38,269 nucleotides of DNA from an uncultured Bacteroidaceae bacterium (lineage in GTDB: Bacteria > Bacteroidota > Bacteroidia > Bacteroidales > Bacteroidaceae). The position numbers and the translations under genes are program-made. The stretch's first letter is position 1, and the number at the start of each line of letters is the position of its first letter. The notes under the pieces were generated by a model. The model had not been told where the DNA came from and ran no database searches. It worked only from the letters and a program-made list of their open reading frames with translations. Shown in pieces: positions 24,743-32,844 of the stretch. Location of the stretch: contig CAKQRW010000032.1 in the NCBI GenBank assembly GCA_934271655.1, forward strand, positions 1-38,269, given 5' to 3'.

Positions 24743-25336
24743 TTATTTTGCAAAATAGCTGTGAATAGCGGTGTCGTAATGGCTTGAAGTGGCGAAAGCG
24801 CGCTCAGCGAACATCTTGCGCTGTGCCTTTGTAGTCTCGGCTCCCTGTGCCTTCACGATGTCGAGCAGTGGCTTGTATTCAGCCTTGCTTGGGACGATAA
24901 CCACATCGTTGAAGTTTTTGGCAGCTGCGCGGATGAGTGATATGCCGCCTATGTCAATCTTCTCAATGATAGTAGGCTCGTCGTTGGTGCTGGCCACGGT
25001 CTCTTCAAATGGGTAGAGGTCTACGATGACAAGGTCAATCTCTGGAATCTCATACTTGGCCATTTCCTTCTGGTCGCTTTCGAGCTCACGGCGTCCGAGG
25101 ATGCCTCCGAACACTTTTGGGTGAAGTGTCTTTACGCGTCCACCAAGGATAGATGGGTATGTTGTGAGGTCTTCAACCTTCTGGCATGGGTAGCCCAAGC
25201 TCTCTATGAAAGCCTGCGTTCCGCCTGTCGAGAGGAATTGAACACCGTTTTTGTTGAGTTCAGCGAGAAGTTCATCGAGTCCATCTTTGTGGAATACCGA
25301 AACAAGAGCAGTCTTGATTTTCTTAGTGTCAGCCAT
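24743..25336 (-). CDS. Stand-alone IMP cyclohydrolase (N-terminal domain of PurH)
   Basis: This 197-aa MGS-like domain closes FAICAR to IMP. Characteristic segments are ALVSVFHKDGLDELLAEL, FLSTGGTQAFIESLG, GRVKTLHPKVFGGILGRR, DLVIVDLYPFEETVAS and IDIGGISLIRAAAKNFNDV. The protein ends shortly after SSHYDTAIHSYFAK, exactly where PurH normally passes into the AICAR transformylase domain. No remnant of that domain is seen in the 109 bp before mreB. The start at 25336 (MADTKK) was chosen because the 28-residue extension to 25420 is not conserved-looking. The gene holds the place in front of mreB where many Bacteroidales have full purH. The complementary transformylase is at 805-1986. Confidence 0.93.
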   Translation of the reverse strand: MADTKKIKTALVSVFHKDGLDELLAELNKNGVQFLSTGGTQAFIESLGYPCQKVEDLTTYPSILGGRVKTLHPKVFGGILGRRELESDQKEMAKYEIPEIDLVIVDLYPFEETVASTNDEPTIIEKIDIGGISLIRAAAKNFNDVVIVPSKAEYKPLLDIVKAQGAETTKAQRKMFAERAFATSSHYDTAIHSYFAK

Positions 25337-25390
25337 TTTGTCGTGATTTTTATAGTTTAATCTTATGTTCTTTTCCAATGGTAAATAGGG

Positions 25391-25404
25391 TGTGTGCGCA
25401 CACA
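25391..25404. promoter_or_regulatory. 14-bp perfect palindrome in the cyclohydrolase leader
   Basis: TGTGTGCGCACACA is exactly self-complementary and lies between the -7 box (25453-25446) and the start codon at 25336. It could be an operator or a leader stem. Confidence 0.35.
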
Positions 25405-25445
25405 GAGTTTGGCAACGCACTTTCCCCTCTTACTCAATCGTGCTA

Positions 25446-25453
25446 CAAAGTTA
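25446..25453 (-). promoter_or_regulatory. Candidate -7 box for the cyclohydrolase-mre operon
   Basis: TAACTTTG on the minus strand fits the consensus and would give a leader of about 100 nt before 25336. No standard -33 TTTG was found. Confidence 0.5.
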
Positions 25454-25560
25454 GGCATTTCCAACGATACTATAGCCACTTAGGGGCTTTTTTTTTTCGA
25501 TTAGCCATCATTTTCTTGTCAAGGCAAATGTTTTAAGGTTTTTTTGCCCTATGAAATACG

Positions 25561-25600
25561 AAAAAAGAGCCGATGGACTTTCGTCGTCCATCTGCTCTTA
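25561..25600 (-). terminator. Rho-independent terminator after the GH43 gene
   Basis: On the minus strand GAGCAGATGGAC pairs with GTCCATCGGCTC around GACGAAA and is followed by TTTTTTCG. It lies about 140 bp downstream of the GH43 stop. The remainder of 25421-25736 holds the cyclohydrolase promoter and no recognisable gene. Confidence 0.85.
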
Positions 25601-25736
25601 TGTGTATCATCGCTTGTATTATCAGTGTGGTTCAACGTCATGCCGTGCCACACGAATGATAAGTCGCACGATTGATAAGTGATATGCGTTTGTCTTCGAA
25701 GCGCATCATGCTTTTTGTCCGTGGGTATCCATGGGA

Positions 25737-27818
25737 CTATTCTTCCCAGCGGAACACGGCACCGTTGCGTCTGGCAGGGTCGGCTCCCTTGTAGTCCATA
25801 GAGTAAGGGCTGCCAGTGGTAGGGCTTTTGCCTATGTATGTGTGAGTGCGGGTAGACATCAGCATGAACTCGTGGTCGAGATAGTCTTGCCACATAAACT
25901 CCTCAGCGAGTTTCTCGTCCTTAGTGAGGCGCACGTCGCCAGGCAGTCCCATGCCCGACACGAACACGTATTGTCCGTCTTTGCACTGGAGCGCCACCTT
26001 GCCGCCGCCGCGGTCGATGAGCGTGAAGTGTGTCTGGTCGCTCATGTCCTGCGCGCTGGTGTCATACATCAGGCCGTGCGGTGTGGCGTGCATCGGAAGG
26101 CCAGTGGCGAGGTTGATGATGCGGAATGTCTTTCCGTATGGGATGTTGCCGCTTCTGTCAGCCTTGGTCTCGTTGACGGTAAAGTTGTCAAACTCAGCAT
26201 AGCCGCCATTCCTTCCGTTCTTGTTGAAGGCAAACAGCGACATGCGCGATCCCTGGAATGAGATGAGCTGATATGAGAGTTGCATGATGCCTCCTATTTG
26301 CTTGAAGCTCACGCCATCGAAAGAGTATTCGTAGTGTCCCTTGTCGTTGTCATAGTCGCCGTCGAAGCGGAGCCATACCTTTCCCTTGGGCAGGACTACG
26401 CGTGTGTCCACGGTGTCATTGTTGAGTTGTTCGAAACAGCGGAGCGTGAGCAATTTGCCATCTTTCACTATGCCCAGCCATGAGCATGGCACATTGATGT
26501 TGCCCAGTCCAGCCACGTCGCCATCCTGCATGTTCCTTACGTCCAGTTCTACAGTAGTGATGCTCGACGGACCTATTACACGCTGTGTAAGCGTGTTGCG
26601 CGCCCACATCAGTTGCTCGGCCGGCATGGTGTGCAATTGCAGCTTGCCGCCTTTCAGCTTCCACATCGTGTCGTCCGGGTTATGGTTCCACTGCCATACT
26701 CGTCCCAACTGTTTTCCGTTGAAATTCTCGTTGCGCTCGTATGGAGCGTGAGGCTTGATGTCTTCTGTGCCTGGAATGTTAGGCTTCGTCCATGTGCGTG
26801 GAGCCCTTCCGAGGTTTCCCTCAAGTCCAAGCATGGGCCATCCATCTTTCCATGTGATAGGAGCGAGGGTCACGGTGCGTCCTATGGAGTGGAAGTCCAT
26901 CATCAGCAGGGCATACCACTCACCTGTCTGTGTCTGGACGATGCCGCCTTGGTGGATGTTTGTGCAGGCTGTGGCATTCTTGTCTACAGGTCCGAGGCCA
27001 AACTTGGTGCCGTCGGGCACGATGCGACCCTTCACTTGGGTGATCGACGCGGCATGGTAGCCAAACGTCTCGTCGGCAGTGATGACACATGTCTCGTATG
27101 GTCCCCATATGCTCTTGGAGCGCGAGCAGAGAGTGCGTCCGTTGGGCTTGTAGTCGGTAGATATGAGGTAATACATGCCATTTATCTTGTACATGTGGTG
27201 TCCTTCGCCCACGGCGCTGCCCTCTGGGATTATGATGCGGTCGGTCTCCTCGATGGGGCCGCTCATGTCGGGCTTGAGCTCAGTGCAGTGCACTTCGCCG
27301 TATCCGTGTATGGCATATATCTTGCCGTCATCGTCAAACAGCACGCTGAGGTCGTATATGCGTCCCTCCATGTTGTGGTGCTTCCATGGTCCCTTTATGT
27401 CCTTGCTTGTGTAGCATTGCAGGCCCTTGCCGTTCACGTTGGAGAACAGGTAGAACTGGCCGTTAGCATACCTGATGGCAGGGGCCCATATTCCCTGTCC
27501 GTAAATTTCCTTATGGTTCTTCAGTGAGAAGGCATCGTCCTGGAAGTCAAAACGGTCGAAGCAGTAGGATACGTTCTCCCAGTTGACCAGGTCGCGCGAG
27601 TGCAGGATGACAAGTCCTGGCACCGTGTGCATGGTGGTGCCGGCCAGATAGTAGTCGTCGCCCACACGCAGGATGTCGGGGTCGGAGAACTCATCATAGA
27701 AAAGAGGGTTTGTGAATGTGCCGTTACCGTTGTCGGCAGTCCACGATGTCGTCTGTCCCACGGCAGGGGTAGCCATGCAAGCGGCCATGAGGGCCAATGA
27801 GATGATGGATTTCTTCAT
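25737..27818 (-). CDS. Glycoside hydrolase family 43 enzyme (xylosidase/arabinofuranosidase-like), secreted
   Basis: This 693-aa exported enzyme should hydrolyse terminal xylose or arabinose units of plant glycans. The signal peptide is MKKSIISLALMAACMATPAV. The five-bladed propeller (about 35-335) has the expected base Asp46 in YDEFSDPDILRVGDDYYLAG, a second Asp in RIYDLSVLFDDDGKIYAIHG and the acid Glu in SAVGEGHHMYKINGMYYLIS. A beta-sandwich follows at about 375-560 (WQWNHNPDDTMWKL..., GHYEYSFDGVSFKQIGG), as in GH43 enzymes with a C-terminal concanavalin-like domain. The last 125 residues (FRIINLATGLPMHATPHG, VALQCKDGQYVFVSGMG) look like a trefoil-type domain. It is divergent from an AraC regulator gene, its probable controller. 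Exact substrate not determined. Confidence 0.9.
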   Translation of the reverse strand: MKKSIISLALMAACMATPAVGQTTSWTADNGNGTFTNPLFYDEFSDPDILRVGDDYYLAGTTMHTVPGLVILHSRDLVNWENVSYCFDRFDFQDDAFSLKNHKEIYGQGIWAPAIRYANGQFYLFSNVNGKGLQCYTSKDIKGPWKHHNMEGRIYDLSVLFDDDGKIYAIHGYGEVHCTELKPDMSGPIEETDRIIIPEGSAVGEGHHMYKINGMYYLISTDYKPNGRTLCSRSKSIWGPYETCVITADETFGYHAASITQVKGRIVPDGTKFGLGPVDKNATACTNIHQGGIVQTQTGEWYALLMMDFHSIGRTVTLAPITWKDGWPMLGLEGNLGRAPRTWTKPNIPGTEDIKPHAPYERNENFNGKQLGRVWQWNHNPDDTMWKLKGGKLQLHTMPAEQLMWARNTLTQRVIGPSSITTVELDVRNMQDGDVAGLGNINVPCSWLGIVKDGKLLTLRCFEQLNNDTVDTRVVLPKGKVWLRFDGDYDNDKGHYEYSFDGVSFKQIGGIMQLSYQLISFQGSRMSLFAFNKNGRNGGYAEFDNFTVNETKADRSGNIPYGKTFRIINLATGLPMHATPHGLMYDTSAQDMSDQTHFTLIDRGGGKVALQCKDGQYVFVSGMGLPGDVRLTKDEKLAEEFMWQDYLDHEFMLMSTRTHTYIGKSPTTGSPYSMDYKGADPARRNGAVFRWEE

Positions 27819-27862
27819 TTCTTTATTAAGTTATAAGATAGGTTTGTTAGCTTTACTTATTG

Positions 27863-27870
27863 CAAAGGTA
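27863..27870 (-). promoter_or_regulatory. Candidate -7 box for the GH43 gene
   Basis: TACCTTTG on the minus strand, 45 bp upstream of the ATG at 27818, fits TAnnTTTG. The -33 position has no TTTG, as expected if a regulator such as the divergent AraC protein is needed. That reading is inference. Confidence 0.5.
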
Positions 27871-27972
27871 ATGTTTTTTATTTAAATAAAAGCTCTGGCA
27901 AACATGAAAAATGCGCACATAGCGAAAGTAATGGACGTTTTACCCCGTTTTTCAGGTTTTTGCCATTGCGCT

Positions 27973-28004
27973 TTTGTATTTCTCGTAAGGAAACAGTAAC
28001 TTTG
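27973..28004 (+). promoter_or_regulatory. Bacteroidetes-type promoter for the AraC gene
   Basis: TTTG at 27973-27976 and TAACTTTG at 27997-28004 with a 20-base spacer give a full consensus promoter 17 bp before the ATG at 28022. Confidence 0.8.
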
Positions 28005-28021
28005 CGAAAAATATAATCACC

Positions 28022-28909
28022 ATGAATAACCTTACATCAAAATACGGAGCGGTGTGTGAAGCTCCAAACGGCAGTGGCTTCCGTGTGGAGCGCATGCCCG
28101 AGTTTTTCAGCACGAGCGAGGTGGATGACTGTGCCCCGCATGTGCATGCCTTCTATGAGATGCTGTGGTTTCAGGAGGGATACGGACACCACACCGTAGA
28201 CTTCGTGGACTATGCAGTGAGGCCCAACACCATATTCTTCCTTGCGCCGGGGCAGATCCATCATTTCGACAAGAGGGAAGGATATAAGGGGTTGGCCATC
28301 AAGATGTGCACCGACTTTGTGGGCGATGAGGAGAGCACAAGCGGACTGTTCCTCAAATACAATTCTTTCCACACATTCGACACTGCTCCATACTATACAA
28401 TAGATGAAGCGACTGCTGCGAAACTGGCCTCCATCGTTGCAGACATGGAAGAGGAGTCAGCCCACACGGGCGAACTGGGCAACTCTGATGTGCTGCGCTC
28501 GCTGCTGTGCATCTTTCTTGTCAAGGTGCAGCGGCTGGGACAAAGGGAAGGTGGAGTGAGGCTTGACACACATAATCCTGCCCATAAGCTGTTCCTGCGG
28601 TTCAGGAAGATGGTTGAGCAGGAATATCAGCATCTGCACACCGTGCAGGACTATGCCGACCGCCTCAATGTGGCTGTGCGCACACTGAACAGGAGTGTCA
28701 ACCAGTGCTCGGGCAAGTCGCCGCTGGTGTTTGTCAACGACCGCATCATTCTGGAAGCCAAGCGTCTGGTGCGTTATTCCAACTTGATGATGAAGGAGAT
28801 AGCGTTCGAATTGGGGTATGAGGATCCGTCATATTTCGTCAAGTTCTTCAAGAGGCAGACAGGCTATCTCCCGTCAGACTTCAGAGACTTGGAAAGTACC
28901 GACCAATAG
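28022..28909 (+). CDS. AraC-family transcriptional regulator
   Basis: This 295-aa one-component regulator has an N-terminal cupin-like sensor (HVHAFYEMLWFQEGYGHH, NTIFFLAPGQIHHFDKREGY) and a C-terminal double helix-turn-helix: first helix pair around DYADRLNVAVRTLNRSVNQC, second around MKEIAFELGYEDPSYFVKFF with the classical GYLPSDFR end. It is divergent from the GH43 gene across 203 bp holding both promoters, so it likely controls that gene in response to a sugar. A repeat element begins 19 bp after its stop. Confidence 0.93.
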   Translation: MNNLTSKYGAVCEAPNGSGFRVERMPEFFSTSEVDDCAPHVHAFYEMLWFQEGYGHHTVDFVDYAVRPNTIFFLAPGQIHHFDKREGYKGLAIKMCTDFVGDEESTSGLFLKYNSFHTFDTAPYYTIDEATAAKLASIVADMEEESAHTGELGNSDVLRSLLCIFLVKVQRLGQREGGVRLDTHNPAHKLFLRFRKMVEQEYQHLHTVQDYADRLNVAVRTLNRSVNQCSGKSPLVFVNDRIILEAKRLVRYSNLMMKEIAFELGYEDPSYFVKFFKRQTGYLPSDFRDLESTDQ

Positions 28910-28927
28910 CATTTCTCGCAAAGTGAC

Positions 28928-29114
28928 TAAGTAGGTGCTCATAATTATTTTTATATTTGGCGTGCACTATCCCTGGGCAGATTTTCCTTCTGTTTGAAGG
29001 AGCTATGCGGGCATAGTGACTGATAAACAGAAGGAAAAGATGACCAAGAGAGAGTGTGGCAAATATGAGAGCATCGTACTTTAATACTGTAAAATAATTT
29101 TGAACACCTACTTA
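28928..29114. mobile_element. MITE-like/ERIC-like 187-bp palindromic element, copy 1
   Basis: The ends are inverted repeats: TAAGTAGGTGCTCATAATTA at the left and its near complement, ending CACCTACTTA, at the right. Inside, ATATTTGGC (left) faces GGCAAATAT (right), then a perfect 14-bp inverted repeat TTTTCCTTCTGTTT (28982-28995)/29025-29038, then a small stem CTATGC/GCATAG at 29003-29016. The whole element therefore folds as a long imperfect hairpin. It encodes no protein. TA at each outer edge fits a TA target duplication, but because TA is self-complementary it could equally be part of the repeat. A second close copy is at 32948-33135. Confidence 0.85.
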
Positions 29115-29258
29115 ACAGGGCAGGACTCAGCATATGCCGCACCGTGTCTGGTATGGCACGTGCTGTGCCTGACATATTGCCTGTTGGCAGTGCTTTTCCC
29201 TCGTCATGCGCAAGATGGTAGAGAAGGACAGCCAGCAAAGATGTCGTCCGTCATGCCA

Positions 29259-29290
29259 TACCTAATGCACCACAAGCAGGAATGCCATAC
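29259..29290. repeat. 32-bp duplicate of the 3' end of the GNAT gene
   Basis: The segment from TACCTAATGCACCACAAGC to GGAATGCCATAC matches 29326-29357, which is the end of the acetyltransferase gene plus stop, with one substitution. The two copies are 67 bp apart. It appears to be a local partial duplication and is too short to encode anything. The surrounding 29115-29328 shows no gene. Confidence 0.85.
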
Positions 29291-29328
29291 TATAGCATGG
29301 TCAAGTCAATTGAGATGAAAAATAATAC

Positions 29329-29826
29329 CTAATGCACCACAAGCTGGAATGCCATACGTTCATTCCCAGGTCCATAGTTGATGATGCCGCAATATTCGAA
29401 GCCAGCCTTTGATATAGCGTTGCGCATTACTACGTTGTCGCGGTGCGTGTCTATGCGTATGTTGTCATGGTGAAGCATAGCCTGCTGAAGCGCAAGGCGA
29501 AAGATGCCTCTTGTCTCGCCGGTGCTTGCAACACGATGGATGGTGGCATAAGGCTCGCTGTTGAGCCAATGGCCATCCTTTATGTCTGAGTAGGCTGGCT
29601 CAGGATTTTCTCTGATGACAAAGGTGGCAGTCGTGTGTCCGCCATCGTCTACGACGTAGCTGCTCCCGCACTCCATGTCTTCTATCAGTTGCCGCTCGCC
29701 TGGATAGTCTTCTCCCCATTGGTTGGGATTGCCCGTCTTTACCATAAACTCGCGCGCTGCGGCAAATATTTCCAGCATCCGAGGTATGTCGTCTGCTGTC
29801 GCATGTCTTATGATTACTCCGTTCAT
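29329..29826 (-). CDS. GNAT-family N-acetyltransferase
   Basis: This 165-aa protein fits the acetyl-CoA-dependent GNAT fold: N-terminal IIRHATADDIPRMLEIFAAA, a central strand with TATFVIRENPEPAY, an acetyl-CoA loop region around ETRGIFRLALQQAMLHHD and the C-terminal IRIDTHRDNVVMRNAISKAGF followed by YCGIINYG. The usual RGxGIG loop is not well kept (STGETRGIF). The substrate is unknown. Its last codons are duplicated 67 bp downstream (29259-29290). The gene follows the 5'-nucleotidase-like gene on the same strand, but 317 bp of array and repeat element separate them. Confidence 0.85.
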   Translation of the reverse strand: MNGVIIRHATADDIPRMLEIFAAAREFMVKTGNPNQWGEDYPGERQLIEDMECGSSYVVDDGGHTTATFVIRENPEPAYSDIKDGHWLNSEPYATIHRVASTGETRGIFRLALQQAMLHHDNIRIDTHRDNVVMRNAISKAGFEYCGIINYGPGNERMAFQLVVH

Positions 29827-29834
29827 TATTATAG

Positions 29835-29972
29835 GTAGTTATACTTCATCATTATGAAACAGTTATACTTTATCGTGATAAGCAGTTGCACTTTATCGTG
29901 ATAAGCAGTTGCACTTTATCGTGATAAGCAGTCGCACTTTATCGTGATAAGCAGTTGCACTTCATCGTCTTC
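29835..29972. repeat. Array G: tandem 23-bp units derived from an element end
   Basis: AGCAGT recurs at 29881, 29904, 29927 and 29950, exactly every 23 bp, with related units at 29858 and 29835. The body of each unit is TGCACTTTATCGTGATA (one has CGCAC). The last unit runs directly into element copy 3, and its TAAGCAGTTGCAC is that copy's left terminus. The array therefore consists of repeated element ends. Confidence 0.93.
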
Positions 29973-30138
29973 TTCATTCATCGCAATCTGTATCGGGCAT
30001 ACTTATCTTCTGTTGAAGGCCGACAGTTTAAATGCTGCGTTGGCATAGACAAGCAGAAGGAAAAGCCACAGAACGAGCGTGCAGCAAATATGAGAGGACT
30101 TGCATTGATGCTATAAAACAAATTTGAGCACCTGCATA
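29948..30138. mobile_element. Diverged copy 3 of the palindromic element
   Basis: It aligns end to end with copies 1 and 2: TAAGCAGTTGCAC at the left, CTTCTGTTGAAGG, an inner CATAGACAAGCAGAAGGAAAA, AGCAAATATGAGAGG, and TTTGAGCACCTGCATA at the right. The inner stem CTTCTG/CAGAAG and a small ATGC/GCAT hairpin persist although the loop sequence differs, suggesting the fold matters or decayed slowly. Confidence 0.75.
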
Positions 30139-30143
30139 TACTG

Positions 30144-31838
30144 CTATTTCATGTTGCCTCCAAAGAGAATTTCCCTTTCCTTCTTCGCCGCCTTGCTTGC
30201 CCATTCCTCAGGGACAAAGCGCCAGTGGCCTCGTGGCTGTGGGTCTATAGTGCCTATCTCCTTGATATACTTCATGAGGTAAAAGCGTATGTCATGGTCG
30301 CTGATGTTGATGATGCGCGAGTCGATGTCCTCTTTCGGGATGCCAGCCCCCTTGGTCAGGAGTTCGCCTCCGCCGTTGGCCCTGTAGGCTGTCATGGCCA
30401 CGGTATAGTCCTTTTCCATGTCAAAAGGCTCACCATTGTCCATGCTGAGTATGCGCACTTTCTCGCCAGCAGGCTGTCGCACATCGACTTCATAGCGCAG
30501 ACCCGCGGCAGAGTCGAAATTGAAGATGAAATTCTGAAAGCCGATGCGTGATGGATTGCTCTTCATCGGTCCGATGAGCAGCATGGTGTCGTCAGGAGAA
30601 TGCATCTGCTGCACCCAGCTGGCATAGCTCATTTCCAGATAGTTCTTTATCTCCCTGCCCTTAAGCCGCAACGTGTAGAGGTGGTCTTCAAAGCGGTAGA
30701 GGTTGAAGAGGCTGCTCACCCTGATGTCGCCTGCCTCAATGGAAGCGTTGAAGAAGAGCGGAGCGCTGAAGGATACGTTGGCATGGCTCACTCGGAGCTG
30801 GAGTGTCTGCACCAGGTCTATATAAGCCGACGAACCGAAATAAGCGTCTGTGACATCCACACGGTTGAGGAACTTGCCTATCTTCTGCGTGGCAAAGCGT
30901 TTCACCTGGTGATAAGGGGTGGCAAAGTGCTTCTTGAAGGAAGCGCCGTGCTCGTTGTGCAGTTTGCCTATGTAGTGGATAGAGCACTGGGTGTCGTGCC
31001 CGACGACATTGCGGCCGTTGTCAAGATGAAAATCTATATCTGCCACAGCTATGTTGTAAGCGTAGCATCCTGGATTGATGCATGGCACCTTGCGTCCCGA
31101 CGGCGACACCAGTATCTCCGCGTTGCTGGTGTGGTCGTGGCCATAAAGAACCAGGTCGAAGCCTTCGACGTTTTCCACCGTCTCGCGTGTGGCATTCTCC
31201 TTATATTCCGGAGTGACAATGCCGTCGTTCATGCCAGAGTGCATGAGTCCGATGATATAGTCGGGCTTTTCCTCTTCCTTGATCACCTTTATCCATTTCT
31301 CAGCACTTTCTCTGATGCTGTCAAAGCGCATCCCCTCCCATGTCTTCTTTGGGACCCAATGAGGTATGGCTGGCGTGATGAAGCCTACCACAGCTATCCT
31401 GACGCCTTGGCGGACAAAAATCTTGTAGGGGGTGAAATAGGGGAGTCCTGTGGCTGTGTCTATCACATTAGCTCCAAGGATGGGAAAGTTGCACTCTTTG
31501 ACATACTTATTGAAGATGGCTTTGCCCATCTCTATGTCGTGATTGCCGATGACAGCCACATCATAGCCTATATAGTTGCAGATGTCCGCCACGGGATGGC
31601 GGCGGCCAGCCCTGCAGCTGGTGTTGAAGTAGTAGGCTGTAGGTTCTCCCTGCAGCATGTCGCCTCCATCGACAAGCAGCATGTTGCCCGGAGTCTCCTT
31701 CACGGCATTAGCGACGAAGGCGTGCACACGTTGCAGACTGCCCTTTCCCCAGTGGTCATGTCTGAAATCGTATGGAAAATAGTTTCCGTGCACATCTGTG
31801 GTAAATATTATTTTAAGGTGTATAGTGTCTTTGCCCAT
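30144..31838 (-). CDS. 5'-nucleotidase / 2',3'-cyclic phosphodiesterase-like metallophosphatase (UshA type)
   Basis: This 564-aa enzyme has both UshA domains. The metallophosphatase motifs are TTDVHGNY, LLVDGGDMLQGEP, AVIGNHDIEMG, GLMHSGMND and LYGHDHTS; the C-terminal 5'-nucleotidase domain (about 340-540) has DTMLLIGPMKSNPSR and YRANGGGELLTKG. The start at 31838 (MGKDTIHLK) gives the normal N-terminus right before the first strand and no signal peptide, whereas UshA relatives are usually exported. Longer starts exist (ATG 31895, TTG 31922); the TAACTTTG box at 31927-31920 argues against the longest. The gene ends 5 bp before element copy 3. Confidence 0.88.
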   Translation of the reverse strand: MGKDTIHLKIIFTTDVHGNYFPYDFRHDHWGKGSLQRVHAFVANAVKETPGNMLLVDGGDMLQGEPTAYYFNTSCRAGRRHPVADICNYIGYDVAVIGNHDIEMGKAIFNKYVKECNFPILGANVIDTATGLPYFTPYKIFVRQGVRIAVVGFITPAIPHWVPKKTWEGMRFDSIRESAEKWIKVIKEEEKPDYIIGLMHSGMNDGIVTPEYKENATRETVENVEGFDLVLYGHDHTSNAEILVSPSGRKVPCINPGCYAYNIAVADIDFHLDNGRNVVGHDTQCSIHYIGKLHNEHGASFKKHFATPYHQVKRFATQKIGKFLNRVDVTDAYFGSSAYIDLVQTLQLRVSHANVSFSAPLFFNASIEAGDIRVSSLFNLYRFEDHLYTLRLKGREIKNYLEMSYASWVQQMHSPDDTMLLIGPMKSNPSRIGFQNFIFNFDSAAGLRYEVDVRQPAGEKVRILSMDNGEPFDMEKDYTVAMTAYRANGGGELLTKGAGIPKEDIDSRIINISDHDIRFYLMKYIKEIGTIDPQPRGHWRFVPEEWASKAAKKEREILFGGNMK

Positions 31839-31919
31839 CGTATGTTTGGTGCTGCTGGCGCAGCGTTGTATTTCTTTGTTATGTAGGACTTGCATGTAGC
31901 ATTTGTCACATTTCAATGA

Positions 31920-31927
31920 CAAAGTTA
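31920..31927 (-). promoter_or_regulatory. Candidate -7 box for the 5'-nucleotidase-like gene
   Basis: TAACTTTG on the minus strand fits TAnnTTTG and predicts a transcript start near 31912. The rest of 31839-32126, between this gene and the DnaJ-like gene, shows no other gene. Confidence 0.5.
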
Positions 31928-32126
31928 TGAAAAAAATGTCATATTACAGCATTTTATCCCTATTCTTTATGTCAGAACTGTCAAATGGTATCTCTTTTGT
32001 AGGGTATTGTCGTTGAAACATGCGTTTCGGGAAAGTGAGATGCCAGTGCAGGGGCATTCCATTGTCCGTGCATACGTGTGTGAAGTTTTTTTATAATACT
32101 AACGAAAAAATAAATAATTATATACT

Positions 32127-32801
32127 ATGGCATTTATAGATTACTACAAAGTGATGGGCGTTTCGAAGGACATTCCTCAGAAAGACATCAGAGCTGCTTA
32201 CCGCAAGCGCTCTAAGCAGTTCCATCCTGATTTGCATCCTGACGATCCGAAGGCAAAGGCTAAGTTTCAAATGCTCAACGAGGCTTATGAAGTGCTGAAT
32301 GACCCAGAGAAACGAAAGCTCTATGACCAGTATGGCGAGAACTGGAAGCAGGCCAACCAGTTTGGAGGTGCTGCCGGAGGCGGCTTCGGCGGTGGCGGAG
32401 GCATGGGCGACAATCCGTTCGAGGGCTTCAGCTTCAACATGGGCGGCTCGGGCGGCATGAGCGACTTCTTCGAGCAACTGTTTGGCGGCATGGGCGGAGC
32501 GCGCAGGTCTACAGGTCGCGGCAGACGCGCAGCAGAGCCACGCGAGCAGGAGGCTCATGTCACTATAGACGCCTGGACAGCCATGCTGGGCGGTGACGTC
32601 ATTGTGACCATACCGAGCGGCAAGTTCAAACTGAAGATTGAGCCAGGCACTCAGCCAGGCAAGAAGGTCAGGATGAGAGGCAAGGGCAAACCACTGTCCG
32701 ACGGCACTAACGCTGACCTCATACTTGTGTTTGACGTGAGCATACCTACCAACCTGACCGAGCGGCAGCGTGACTTCATCGAGAAGGCACGGCTGGGTTA
32801 G
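32127..32801 (+). CDS. DnaJ/CbpA-like J-domain protein, short form
   Basis: This 224-aa co-chaperone should stimulate DnaK. The J domain covers residues 1-70 with HPD at 33-35 (QFHPDLHPDD). A Gly/Phe/Met-rich linker follows (about 78-125: AAGGGFGGGGGMGDNPF, FNMGGSGGMSDFF). There is no CxxCxGxG zinc region, so it is CbpA-like rather than DnaJ. Only one C-terminal beta domain is present (EAHVTIDAWTAMLGGDVIVT, GTQPGKKVRMRGKGKPL), followed by a short helix; CbpA normally has two and is about 300 aa. A terminator follows at 32845-32882. Confidence 0.88.
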   Translation: MAFIDYYKVMGVSKDIPQKDIRAAYRKRSKQFHPDLHPDDPKAKAKFQMLNEAYEVLNDPEKRKLYDQYGENWKQANQFGGAAGGGFGGGGGMGDNPFEGFSFNMGGSGGMSDFFEQLFGGMGGARRSTGRGRRAAEPREQEAHVTIDAWTAMLGGDVIVTIPSGKFKLKIEPGTQPGKKVRMRGKGKPLSDGTNADLILVFDVSIPTNLTERQRDFIEKARLG

Positions 32802-32844
32802 GTCGCTACGTGACAATTGGAAAGAATATTGGAAAGAATAAAAG

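Noticed and set aside
28951..29238. 95-aa and 72-aa ORFs over element copy 1
   Set aside because: They are frames through a palindromic repeat and its flank, and are not kept in copy 2.
30600..31886. 428-aa plus-strand ORF
   Set aside because: It is antisense to the 5'-nucleotidase-like gene, whose catalytic motifs are intact; the plus-strand translation shows no family features.
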